From the NCBI GenBank assembly GCA_018222835.1, contig JAAEZN010000017.1:1-47767 (forward strand): a DNA stretch of 47,767 nt, written 5' to 3'. This document shows positions 31,013-39,074 of this stretch, one piece after another. The position numbers were made by a program, and so were the translations under genes. Position 1 is the first letter of the stretch, and each line of letters starts with the position of its first letter. This DNA is from Algicola sp. (GTDB lineage Bacteria; Bacteroidota; Bacteroidia; Flavobacteriales; Flavobacteriaceae). Under the pieces are notes generated by a model. The model saw only the letters and a program-made list of their open reading frames with translations. It was not told the DNA's origin and made no database searches.

Positions 31013-32584
31013 ATGAAAACAACAATTAAAAGATTAGACATGCTGCCGTTTGTAGTGCTAACCGTATTAAGCCTTGCGGTTTTTTCCTGTAGTAAGGATG
31101 AGGGTGCCGACCCTGAGACCAACGGAGAGAATAAATCCAATATCGACGAGGTGGTTGCAGACCTATCTTATAACCCTAATGAACTTTTGGGCGTGGTTGA
31201 TACAGGTAGTTCCAATACAGCTCGAACTGAAGGGGAAACCGAGAACTCTCCCCCCGTTGAAGAAAATAATGTTACTACGAATTGTTCTACAACAGCTTAC
31301 AATCTTAAAACCAATTATGAGGAAATTACAATTTTAAAGCCCAATGCAGGGATTATTTGGCCAGGTGCATTGGTCAAGATCGATGCCAGTCTGAGAAACG
31401 GACTTCCAACCCCTGTTGCACCGGATAGGGCCCCTTTGTCATTCAGGGTTGACTTGCCTGGAATGGGTGAAAATGGAAACTTTACTGTTGATAATCCAAC
31501 TTTCAACTCTGTGGATGCAGGTATTGATGTTGCGCTGGAATGGTGGAATGCCAATGCCTATCAAGAAGGGTATGTTAACGAGGCTAGTTCTTTTTCGGAT
31601 TCAAAGACTTCTTATAGTTCAAAGCAAGTGAGCATGGATCTTGGTGTAAACATAGAATGGGCCTCTACTGATTTTAGCTCCCAGCTCAGTTACGAAAGTA
31701 CATCGGTGAACAAAGTGGCCAATATGGTTTACAAACAAGTTTTTTATACCGTTTCCATGGAAACACCGTCCAATCCTTCTTCTGTTTTTGGTGAAAACCT
31801 ATCCGCTTCAGAGGTCGAATCCATGTTTAATTCAAGTGCACCTCCGGGTTACATTAAATCTGTAAGCTATGGCAGGATCATAATGTTCAGGTTGGAAACT
31901 TCCTATCAAGCAACAGGAACGGAATTGGAAGCTGCCTTGGATTATGCGGCGGGTAAATCCAATAGTATTTCCGTAGAGTCCGAATTAAAGAGTAAAGAAA
32001 TCTTGGCAAGTTCCAACATTACTACCATAGTAATAGGAGGGAACGCCGAGGTTGCTTCCGAAGCGGTGAGTGCGAGGAGCTTTGGTGATTTGTCGCCCAT
32101 TATTAAAGGTGAAAATGCTGTGTATAGTAGAGATAATCCGGGAGCTCCCATTTCTTATACGGTACGGTTCTTAAAAGATAATACTATTGCCAAAATGGGC
32201 TATACGGAGGATTATAAGGTCGAAAATTGCACCAGTGAAGGAGAAACCCATAGAACCGTTGATTTTATAAATGACACTGGTCGTACATTCAAATTTGCCA
32301 TCTCCTATAAAAATGCATTGCCGGGATCGGGCGGGGCTGTAACAAAACAGAATTTGGACGATGATCCAAGCTTATGGAAAACAAGTAATGTAAGCGGTTC
32401 CATCAAGACCATTAAACCACCAAATGGAGCTTATGACATCACTATTTGGGTGCAGGATGAAGATGGGGCGGATGTATATCAATATGATATTGGAGACAGC
32501 ACTAGGGACAGCAATAGTTGTCATCGTGCAACCACAGGGTTTTTAGGGTGCTGCCTTAAAATAGAACAAGTAAATTGCTTGTAA
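31013..32584 (+). CDS. Cholesterol-dependent-cytolysin-like (thiol-activated cytolysin family) lipoprotein
   Basis: 523 residues from the ATG at 31013; a longer frame from 30917 runs through the promoter region. The lipobox is AVFSC with Cys26. Pore-forming-core motifs match CDCs: NAGIIWPGAL (112-120), a membrane-hairpin-like stretch with many Ser/Thr (about 190-235), SVSYGRIIMFRLET (283-296, where CDCs have the conserved YGR) and ISYTVRFLKDNTIAKMGYTEDY (380-401, like CDC TxxFLRDN). The Trp-rich undecapeptide of cholesterol-binding CDCs is absent. Instead the C-terminus ends in a Cys cluster (C503, C513, C514, C522). CDC-like proteins of this kind are known in Bacteroidota. Target membrane and role are unknown; lipid anchoring is unusual for a released toxin. 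Confidence 0.88.
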   Translation: MKTTIKRLDMLPFVVLTVLSLAVFSCSKDEGADPETNGENKSNIDEVVADLSYNPNELLGVVDTGSSNTARTEGETENSPPVEENNVTTNCSTTAYNLKTNYEEITILKPNAGIIWPGALVKIDASLRNGLPTPVAPDRAPLSFRVDLPGMGENGNFTVDNPTFNSVDAGIDVALEWWNANAYQEGYVNEASSFSDSKTSYSSKQVSMDLGVNIEWASTDFSSQLSYESTSVNKVANMVYKQVFYTVSMETPSNPSSVFGENLSASEVESMFNSSAPPGYIKSVSYGRIIMFRLETSYQATGTELEAALDYAAGKSNSISVESELKSKEILASSNITTIVIGGNAEVASEAVSARSFGDLSPIIKGENAVYSRDNPGAPISYTVRFLKDNTIAKMGYTEDYKVENCTSEGETHRTVDFINDTGRTFKFAISYKNALPGSGGAVTKQNLDDDPSLWKTSNVSGSIKTIKPPNGAYDITIWVQDEDGADVYQYDIGDSTRDSNSCHRATTGFLGCCLKIEQVNCL

Positions 32585-32604
32585 TCTATTACCATTGTTG
32601 AAGA

Positions 32605-32654
32605 CAGTCGGCACTTAAAGTTGAGATTCAACAACTTGGTGTCGGCTGCTTTTT
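32605..32654 (+). terminator. Rho-independent terminator of the CDC-like gene
   Basis: CAGTCGGCAC (32605-32614) pairs with GTGTCGGCTG (32639-32648) through eight canonical and two G-U pairs. The inner stem is AAGTTG/CAACTT, and a run of T follows at 32650-32654. Confidence 0.75.
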
Positions 32655-32678
32655 AAAAAGCACAAGTTCATTTGGTGA

Positions 32679-34850
32679 TTACTTCTTGGCTTTTACCAAT
32701 TCCAGTTGATCAACGCTAACGCTGGTAGTGAACATTCCGTAATTGACCACTGCCTTTCCCTTTTCCAAAGAATCTATACTTCCCACGGCCTTGCCATCTA
32801 TAAGTCGTACTCGGTCGCCTACTTTAAATATAGGTCTGGGCTTGTTCTTTTCGGCCTGTATTTCCTTTTTCTTTTTGATTTTCTTTTCTACCCTTACCTC
32901 TTTTATTTTCTGTTCGAGCTCTTGGGCTACTTGCTTTTTTTCCTGTTGCTTGGCCTTTGCTTTTTTAGCGGTGGTTTTTTTGCGCTTGCTGTTCTCGGTT
33001 TCAACAATTCGGAGCATTTCAGAAATGAGGGGTCGTTTTTTCTTATCGATAAAATATTTTTCTGCAGCTGTATTCACCTTATTGCCCAATTGAATCATCC
33101 GCTGATTATGGTCGTACATTTCTTGATAGCTCTCCAGTTTGGATTTAATTTTGGAATTGAGCTGCTCCAAACGTTTCGATTCTTCTCTGGCTTTGGTTTC
33201 TTCCTCCTTTAATTTGGAACCTGTTTCCACCATTTTGCTACGCTCTTTTTGTAGTTTGGCAATAGTGGCATCAAAACGGACCTTTCCACGTTCTATCTTC
33301 TTCTTGGCCTTATTGATCAATGAATAGGGTATGCCGTTTTTTTGTGCGACCTCAAAGGTAAAGGAGCTTCCGGCTTCGCCCAAAACCAACTGAAAAGTAG
33401 GCTCCAGTGTTTTGGAGTTGAACAACATGTTGGCATTGGTGGCGTTGGGCAATTCGTTGGCCAAGGCCTTTAAATTGGCATAGTGCGTTGTAATCACGCC
33501 ATAGGCTTCTCGTTCGTAAAACACTTCCAAAAAGGCTTCGGCAAGTGCGCCTCCCAGTTCGGGGTCGGAACCTGTTCCGAATTCATCGATCAAGAACAAG
33601 GTTTTATCGTTGCACTTTCTAAGAAAGTGGTTCATGTTTTTGAGTCGATAACTGTATGTGCTTAGATGATTCTCAATAGATTGGTTGTCTCCGATATCCG
33701 TTAGGATTTTATCAAAAAAGCATACTGAACTACGTTCGTGCACGGGGATCAACATACCACTTTGTAACATTACTTGAAGTAATCCAATGGTCTTTAATGT
33801 GATGCTTTTTCCTCCGGCATTGGGTCCGGATATTACAATAATTCGGTTTTCCGAGTGTAGTTTAATGGTCTGCGGCCAGGTTTTTTCGTTCTTTCTTTTA
33901 TTGGACAAGAAGAGTAGTGGGTGGTAGGCATCCCTAAGGTGAAGTTCACGCTCGTCATTGATTTCGGGCAATAGCCCGTTCATTTCGTTGGCGTATTTGG
34001 CTTTTGCAGCTGTAATATCCGTGTCCGAAAGAAATCTTTGATACTCCATCAATAGCTCGCGATACGGTCTAATTCCGTTCGTAAGCTGGTTTAGGATACG
34101 TTGTATCTCTTCTTTTTCCTCAAACTCAAGATTGCTGAGCTCTCGGGTGTAGGTTAATGTGGTTTCAGGCACAATGTAAACAATACTTCCTGTTTTGGAG
34201 GTTCCCATTACGGTACCTTTCACTTTTTTGCGGTGCATGGCTTTTACGGCCAGTACCCTGCGGTTTTCCATAACGGACTCACGGATTTCATCCAAAAAAT
34301 CGAGGGATTGGTACCGTCCAAGCGCGGCACCAAAACTTTGGTTGATTTTACTGCGAATTTCGTTGATTTGTGTCCGGATGTATCTGAGTTCAGTGGAAGC
34401 GGAATCTTTGATTTCCCCAAATTTATCGATCACATCGTCAATGGCATCGGGGATTTCTGGTTGCAGTTCCAAATCATCCACTTTTTCAAAAAGCAAAGGG
34501 TAGTATTCCTTGAACTTTTTGAAGAATTTTTGATGGATCGCTACAGTTTTACATATACCTCCAATTTTTCTAAAACCAGAGATCTCTAGAGTACTGTTGT
34601 CTATTTTAAGAAGTCCCAGTTCACTGTTGATTTGGTCAAAACCATGATTGGGAATCCTGTTATCATTGGAAAAAGAGGCCAAATACTCCGAAGTTTGGCC
34701 CAAGATATGCATGAGTTCCTCCTTACGCTCATAAGGTTGTATGTTCAGAGCATCCGCTTTGCCCAGTTCTGTATTGCAGCGGGCCGCAATTTGGGTCAAT
34801 ACCGTGGGGAATTCTAAATCTTGAAGTGTTTTGGGGTGAATCTGTTGCAT
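32679..34850 (-). CDS. mutS2: MutS2-type ATPase lacking the Smr nuclease domain
   Basis: 723 residues. It has the MutS core and clamp region, Walker A GPNAGGKS (342-349) and Walker B FLIDEFGTGSDP followed by the TTHYANLK switch. A long coiled coil comes next (about 520-650), then a KOW-like beta module (KVGDRVRLIDGKAVGSIDSLEKG). Canonical MutS2 has a further ~80-residue Smr endonuclease domain at the C-terminus; here the protein ends right after the KOW-like module. MutS2 rescues collided ribosomes or suppresses recombination; without Smr a pure ATPase clamp role, probably in ribosome splitting, is more likely. Ends ~95 bases from the convergent CDC-like gene. Confidence 0.92.
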   Translation of the reverse strand: MQQIHPKTLQDLEFPTVLTQIAARCNTELGKADALNIQPYERKEELMHILGQTSEYLASFSNDNRIPNHGFDQINSELGLLKIDNSTLEISGFRKIGGICKTVAIHQKFFKKFKEYYPLLFEKVDDLELQPEIPDAIDDVIDKFGEIKDSASTELRYIRTQINEIRSKINQSFGAALGRYQSLDFLDEIRESVMENRRVLAVKAMHRKKVKGTVMGTSKTGSIVYIVPETTLTYTRELSNLEFEEKEEIQRILNQLTNGIRPYRELLMEYQRFLSDTDITAAKAKYANEMNGLLPEINDERELHLRDAYHPLLFLSNKRKNEKTWPQTIKLHSENRIIVISGPNAGGKSITLKTIGLLQVMLQSGMLIPVHERSSVCFFDKILTDIGDNQSIENHLSTYSYRLKNMNHFLRKCNDKTLFLIDEFGTGSDPELGGALAEAFLEVFYEREAYGVITTHYANLKALANELPNATNANMLFNSKTLEPTFQLVLGEAGSSFTFEVAQKNGIPYSLINKAKKKIERGKVRFDATIAKLQKERSKMVETGSKLKEEETKAREESKRLEQLNSKIKSKLESYQEMYDHNQRMIQLGNKVNTAAEKYFIDKKKRPLISEMLRIVETENSKRKKTTAKKAKAKQQEKKQVAQELEQKIKEVRVEKKIKKKKEIQAEKNKPRPIFKVGDRVRLIDGKAVGSIDSLEKGKAVVNYGMFTTSVSVDQLELVKAKK

Positions 34851-34868
34851 CTTTTTCTACTCGCAGCG

Positions 34869-34876
34869 CAAATATA
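34869..34876 (-). promoter_or_regulatory. -7 promoter element of mutS2
   Basis: TATATTTG on the minus strand, a perfect TAnnTTTG match 18 bases before the mutS2 ATG. Confidence 0.6.
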
Positions 34877-34932
34877 GGATTTTGATGCGTTTTTTAGGAA
34901 CTGCCCAACTGGCAAAAACAATTCGCTTTGTG

Positions 34933-34940
34933 TACTTTTG
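34933..34940 (+). promoter_or_regulatory. -7 promoter element of the small membrane protein / ung
   Basis: TACTTTTG on the plus strand, 36 bases ahead of the small ORF at 34977. No clear -33. Confidence 0.5.
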
Positions 34941-34976
34941 ATGCACCCCCGATTTTAGGCGTAAAGCGGATATCAA

Positions 34977-35081
34977 ATGAGGAGCGACAATACTGTAATT
35001 TACATCATAGCCGGAGTTGTTTTGCTGCATTTTGTGGTTGGAATCGGATATTTGATTTATAAATTGACCAAGAAAAAGTAA
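34977..35081 (+). CDS. 34-residue single-helix membrane protein upstream of ung
   Basis: The frame reads MRSDNTVIYIIAGVVLLHFV and continues VGIGYLIYKLTKKK, then TAA. It is one hydrophobic helix (residues 7-28) with a basic C-terminal end, so it is probably an inner-membrane protein with cytoplasmic C-terminus. A promoter -7 element lies 36 bases upstream, and the ung ATG is only 9 bases after its stop, so the two are almost certainly one transcript. A small membrane protein at this position is, to my knowledge, repeated in related flavobacteria. The function is unknown. Confidence 0.65.
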   Translation: MRSDNTVIYIIAGVVLLHFVVGIGYLIYKLTKKK

Positions 35082-35090
35082 AGTCGGTAC

Positions 35091-35756
35091 ATGGATGTAA
35101 ATATTGAACCGAGCTGGAAAACCCAGCTCCAGCATGAGTTTGAAAAGCCTTATTTTAAAGAGCTGGCTGCATTTGTAAGGCAGGAATATCAGCAGGGTAC
35201 TTGCTATCCTAAGGGCAAGGATATTTTTTCTGCTTTTGACCATTGTCCGTTCCAAGAAACAAAGGTTGTTATTATTGGTCAAGACCCGTATCATGGGCCA
35301 AATCAGGCCAATGGTTTGTGTTTTTCCGTAAAAGATGGTATTCCGCACCCACCATCCTTGGTAAATATATTTAAAGAGATTAAAGTGGATACGGGCAAAC
35401 CTTATCCGGAAAGTGGGAATCTGGAGCATTGGGCAGAGCAAGGTGTTCTGTTGTTAAATGCCACTTTAACGGTTCGTGCACATCTAGCGGGCAGCCACCA
35501 GAAAAAAGGTTGGGAACAGTTTACAGATTCTGTAATTAAATTGGTTTCCAGTGAATTGGAGGGTGTTGTGTTTTTGCTTTGGGGCGGTTTTGCCAAGAAA
35601 AAAGCATCTTTTATTGATAAGAGCAAGCACCATATTTTAACTTCGGGACATCCATCTCCCTTAAGTGCAAACCGAGGATTATGGTTTGGTAACCGGCATT
35701 TTAGCAAAACCAATGGTTTATTGTCCCAGATGGGCAAAGAACCGATTGATTGGTAG
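35091..35756 (+). CDS. ung: Uracil-DNA glycosylase, family 1
   Basis: 221 residues, the normal size. The water-activating motif is GQDPYHGP with D65 as catalytic Asp, followed by NGLCFSV. The uracil-binding LLLNATLTVR (about 118-127) and the DNA-intercalation loop HPSPLSANRG (near 186-195) are intact. It removes uracil from DNA to start base excision repair. It sits directly behind a small membrane-protein gene and faces the minus-strand run that begins with the 35855-36703 gene. Confidence 0.97.
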   Translation: MDVNIEPSWKTQLQHEFEKPYFKELAAFVRQEYQQGTCYPKGKDIFSAFDHCPFQETKVVIIGQDPYHGPNQANGLCFSVKDGIPHPPSLVNIFKEIKVDTGKPYPESGNLEHWAEQGVLLLNATLTVRAHLAGSHQKKGWEQFTDSVIKLVSSELEGVVFLLWGGFAKKKASFIDKSKHHILTSGHPSPLSANRGLWFGNRHFSKTNGLLSQMGKEPIDW

Positions 35757-35854
35757 GGAGGTAATTTAAGCTCAACTTTTAAGTTTAATCTCAAGTGGAT
35801 CTATTGATCTAACTATCCGAGAATCAAACGATCCCTATTTAGATTTTTAGCCAA

Positions 35855-36703
35855 TCATCCCCAAATAAAGGTTCTTGAAGGTTTTACTTCGTCCACTAAA
35901 TTAAGATCGAACAATCTTGATTGTACTTCGCGCAATGTATCTTCGGAAAGTTGATTTTGTCCCCATGTAGTTTTGGAAAGCCATTCACGGATATCTTCCA
36001 GCTTTTGTTCGTATCGATTGGATAAAGTCCTATCAATGCTTGGGATTTGTTTGAATTCCGAAGTATAGGTGTTGATTACTTCAAGTATATGTGCGGTTGC
36101 CCCTGGGTTTTCTTTTAAAAACGCATCGCTCCCGGCGATTACAAAACAAGGCCAGGGTGTAGGGCAATCGCCTAAGTGTTTAAAAGTGCCATTATCCACA
36201 AGAGGTTTCGTGGTAAAGTGTTCCCACATAAAATAGGCATTGGACCCTCCGCTAAGGTTGTCCACAGCGCCATCTAAGTTGTTTATGATCTCAAATTCAA
36301 GGTTTTTGGTGTCCCATCCTTGGTTTTGTGCATTAATATAGGCCATTAAATGACTTCCACTGCCCATTCGGCTGATGGCCACTTTATCATTTTTAAGCTC
36401 AGAAATGGAATTACGTTCACTGTTGGCATCTACATGAATGCCCCAAAGAAGGGGGGAGGATACATATTCTTGAACAATCTTGGCAGGATTTCCCTGTGAT
36501 ATACTTTTCACGAGCCCTTCGGTGAGTATCACGCCGAGGTCTGCTTCGTTATTTTGAAGCATTTGTGTCATTTTTCCGGTTCCTTCCGGGATATCGGTCC
36601 ATTCCAATTGAATGCCTCTATCTTTAAACGCATCATCTTCCATTGCTAAATGCCATGGAAGGTTGAAATGTTCTGGAACTCCAATTATTCTAACGATTTT
36701 CAT
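35855..36703 (-). CDS. Cytoplasmic substrate-binding-fold protein (NMT1/THI5-like, Ca3427-type)
   Basis: 282 residues with a type-2 periplasmic-binding-protein fold: MKIVRIIGVPEHFNLPWHLAMEDDAF, GTGKMTQMLQNNEADLGVILTEG, and ISRMGSGSHLMAYINA. There is no signal peptide, so it is a binding protein that stays in the cytoplasm. It resembles the NMT1/THI5-like group and the fungal Ca3427-like subgroup. Related proteins bind pyrimidine precursors, but the ligand here is unknown. The neighbour upstream on the same strand is a nucleoside phosphorylase, which would fit a nucleobase-related ligand (weak inference). It could also be an enzyme using the fold. Confidence 0.8.
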   Translation of the reverse strand: MKIVRIIGVPEHFNLPWHLAMEDDAFKDRGIQLEWTDIPEGTGKMTQMLQNNEADLGVILTEGLVKSISQGNPAKIVQEYVSSPLLWGIHVDANSERNSISELKNDKVAISRMGSGSHLMAYINAQNQGWDTKNLEFEIINNLDGAVDNLSGGSNAYFMWEHFTTKPLVDNGTFKHLGDCPTPWPCFVIAGSDAFLKENPGATAHILEVINTYTSEFKQIPSIDRTLSNRYEQKLEDIREWLSKTTWGQNQLSEDTLREVQSRLFDLNLVDEVKPSRTFIWG

Positions 36704-36773
36704 ACAGTGGTTCTCTTTACAATTTAAAATTAGGGTTCCGGTCGGTATATTTCAAAAAAATAGAGGTAAAAAA

Positions 36774-37661
36774 TTATACCAGTTGACTTTCTGCTATGTG
36801 CTCAAGCGTGTATTTAATCAACTCATCAATGGTTTTTCTCCCATCTTTGGAAAACTCACCTGTAGCTCTATTGGCAATTATAGCATTTAGGGAAACAGCT
36901 CTATGTCCATGCAATTTGGCAATTCCATACATGGCTGCAGTTTCCATTTCTAGATTGGTTATTTTTAGATTGTTATGGGTGAATCCAGCTAGTTTTTCGT
37001 TAAAGTTCTCTATAGCGGGTCTAAGCCTAAGTATTCTTCCTTGTGGACCATAAAAACCTGAATTAGTTCCTGTTATGCCTAATCGTATATGATTTGACGA
37101 AAGGATGCCCCCCAATTCTTGATTAAAATTAACGGCATAAGGGTGTATGTGGTGCTTGCTCCATCTCAAATAATCCGCTAGTGCTTCTTCCAGTTCGTTA
37201 TTTCGTACGTGTGTACAATCGTAAAAGTGCATAAGATTGTCAAAACCAACTCCTGCCACACTCATTAAAAATGAATCAACAGGAATGTCGGGCTGCAGGG
37301 ACCCTGATGTACCGACCCGTATAAAATTAAGTTGTGCTTTTTCGGATTTGATCTCTCGCGTGGCAAAATCTATGTTTACCAACGCATCCAATTCATTAAA
37401 AACAATGTCTATGTTATCGGTTCCAATGCCAGTAGAGATTACCGTTACGCGTTTACCAGAATAATAACCGGTATGGGTAACAAATTCTCGCTTGCTCTTG
37501 ATTACTTCGATAGTGTCAAAATACTTGGAAACTTCGTGTACACGATTTTGATCGCCCACAGTGATAATAATAGGGGCGACGTCTTCAGGGAGAAGATTAA
37601 GATGGTAAATACTGCCGTCAGGATTCAGAATAAGCTCTGAACTGCCCAAAGTTGAATCCAT
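36774..37661 (-). CDS. Nucleoside phosphorylase (uridine phosphorylase-like)
   Basis: 295 residues, PNP/UDP phosphorylase superfamily. The phosphate-binding part is GTSGSLQPDIP (near residue 118) and STGIGTDNIDI precedes it. The ribose-site motif is NLEMETAAMYGIAKLHGH, with the key Glu/Met/Glu. It splits a nucleoside into base plus ribose-1-phosphate; which base it takes cannot be read here, though the length and N-terminus (YHLNLLPEDVAPIIITVGD) fit the uridine phosphorylase-like branch of Bacteroidota. It lies 6 bases upstream of a DUF1835 gene's stop and 70 bases upstream of the substrate-binding-fold gene. Confidence 0.9.
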   Translation of the reverse strand: MDSTLGSSELILNPDGSIYHLNLLPEDVAPIIITVGDQNRVHEVSKYFDTIEVIKSKREFVTHTGYYSGKRVTVISTGIGTDNIDIVFNELDALVNIDFATREIKSEKAQLNFIRVGTSGSLQPDIPVDSFLMSVAGVGFDNLMHFYDCTHVRNNELEEALADYLRWSKHHIHPYAVNFNQELGGILSSNHIRLGITGTNSGFYGPQGRILRLRPAIENFNEKLAGFTHNNLKITNLEMETAAMYGIAKLHGHRAVSLNAIIANRATGEFSKDGRKTIDELIKYTLEHIAESQLV

Positions 37662-37666
37662 TTTGA

Positions 37667-38599
37667 TTATAGCTTAAGGATTCGGTTTGTCTCTGTGTTA
37701 TATAAGAAGTTATACTTTAAGGAACCACCTAAATATATTTGATTGTCACGTATTTCGGAATAGTAATTTTTCTCCTGTTTTAAAACATCCAAACCTTTTT
37801 TGGTTAGTTTTACAGGGTCAAATGAACTAAAAAGAGGCTTTAAGGATAAAATCATTCGCTCGTACTGCGTATCTCCAAATCCATAAAAACCTTGATTCGT
37901 TAATAATTCGCGCATCAATTCCTTTTTGGATTTTGGTTTTTCGTTCTTTACCGTTTCCAAAATGTGATTTTCAAGATCGTTCAATCCATTTTTAATGGTA
38001 GGGAACCGTTTTAAATGGGTTTTGAGCGCATCGGAAAGATATTCAAACTGAAAATCGTTATTGGCTATTTGATTTTCCAACCGAATAGGGTTGTCGCTGC
38101 AATACAATTGCCAAATATAATCGGCGTATTCAATATCATCTTGGGTCAGGACCTTTCGGTTATCATACAATTCAAGTAATTTCTCTTCACTTAGCTCGTT
38201 AAGGCCGTAAAGTTTGCCGGAATCGTCCTCGTTGCCACTGCATACCAAAGATACTTCTGCATGCCTTCTGTGCGTTTTTAGCCAACTCAGTACCGCCAGC
38301 ATGTTTATTTGGCAGAATAGGTCGTATTCGAACCATAAAACAATCTGATCTTGTTGTTTATGGTTACATAGAGATCTATATTCTTTTAAGGTTTTTTCAA
38401 TAAACCAAGATTTGGAGACTTTGTAATTTTTGTTTAGGAATTCGAACCTTGTTTTCCAGAATGATTCGCTCCCTACACTGGAAAGAGTTTTGCCTTCGCA
38501 AAGCATTTCTCTCCATGTAATTACATCTCCTTTTAACTGTAAAGACTGTAGTTTAGACGTGAAACTGTCCCCGTTGGTTATGTGCAACAGTGATTTCAT
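37667..38599 (-). CDS. DUF1835 domain-containing protein
   Basis: 310 residues, cytoplasmic. The N-terminus (LLHITNGDSFTSKLQS and GDVITWREMLCEG) is the start of DUF1835, and LWFEYDLFCQINMLAVLSWL is its second conserved block. The C-terminal third looks like a winged-helix (FYGFGDTQYERMILSLKP and LTKKGLDVLKQEKNY). No enzymatic activity is established. The gene is followed on the same strand by the nucleoside phosphorylase with a 5-base gap, so co-transcription is likely. Confidence 0.88.
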   Translation of the reverse strand: MKSLLHITNGDSFTSKLQSLQLKGDVITWREMLCEGKTLSSVGSESFWKTRFEFLNKNYKVSKSWFIEKTLKEYRSLCNHKQQDQIVLWFEYDLFCQINMLAVLSWLKTHRRHAEVSLVCSGNEDDSGKLYGLNELSEEKLLELYDNRKVLTQDDIEYADYIWQLYCSDNPIRLENQIANNDFQFEYLSDALKTHLKRFPTIKNGLNDLENHILETVKNEKPKSKKELMRELLTNQGFYGFGDTQYERMILSLKPLFSSFDPVKLTKKGLDVLKQEKNYYSEIRDNQIYLGGSLKYNFLYNTETNRILKL

Positions 38600-38742
38600 T
38601 TTCAGCTTTGTTTTCGTTGGTTAAGAATAATAAAAGTAAGATTTAAAGCACGAACACAAAAATTTTTTAGAAAAACATTAATGTACTCTGCTCGTTTTTA
38701 ACAGTGTGATGCAGATTCAATGGCTTGCGTTGCAATTCATGC

Positions 38743-39072
38743 TTAGCCTCCAACGCGTTTTACCGAAAAGCCATTTTCCTTAAGGAACTCCATGATTTTA
38801 TCCCTATAATCCCCTTGTATAATTATGGTCTCGTTCTTAAAGCTGCCGCCGACTCCCAAAAGTGTTTTGAGGTCCTTTGTCAATTTTTTAAAATCGCTAA
38901 CGGCTCCGTTGTACCCTTCAATAATGGTAATGGGTTTTCCTTTTCTCTTTTCGTATTTACAGATAATTGGGTCGTCCTGTAGCCAATATGGTGACTTCTC
39001 TTGTACTTTACCTGTTTCCTCCTCTGGTACGTGGTCTGGAAATAGGTTTTTTAATTGATCTCCCAAGTCCAT
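38743..39072 (-). CDS. SUI1/eIF1-like translation factor (YciH family)
   Basis: 109 residues. The C-terminal ~70 residues form the SUI1 fold: RKGKPITIIEGYNG, LKTLLGVGGSFKNETIIIQGDYRDKIMEFLKENGF. The bacterial YciH group is thought to act on translation initiation fidelity, but its role outside enterobacteria is uncertain. It lies two bases downstream of the 2OG-Fe(II) oxygenase gene on the same strand, so the two are transcribed together. Confidence 0.92.
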   Translation of the reverse strand: MDLGDQLKNLFPDHVPEEETGKVQEKSPYWLQDDPIICKYEKRKGKPITIIEGYNGAVSDFKKLTKDLKTLLGVGGSFKNETIIIQGDYRDKIMEFLKENGFSVKRVGG

Positions 39073-39074
39073 TC

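Noticed and set aside
30736..31140. 134-codon minus-strand frame in the cytolysin promoter
   Set aside because: Overlaps the cytolysin signal peptide and has no support as a protein; the 313-base region reads as regulatory.
32706..33212. 168-codon hydrophobic plus-strand frame opposite mutS2
   Set aside because: Phe/Leu-rich translation is the expected antisense of the Lys/Glu-rich coiled coil and KOW module.
34857..35441. 194-codon open frame on the minus strand across the ung region
   Set aside because: It lies antisense to ung and the small membrane gene, both with strong family or promoter support; its translation has no recognisable domain.
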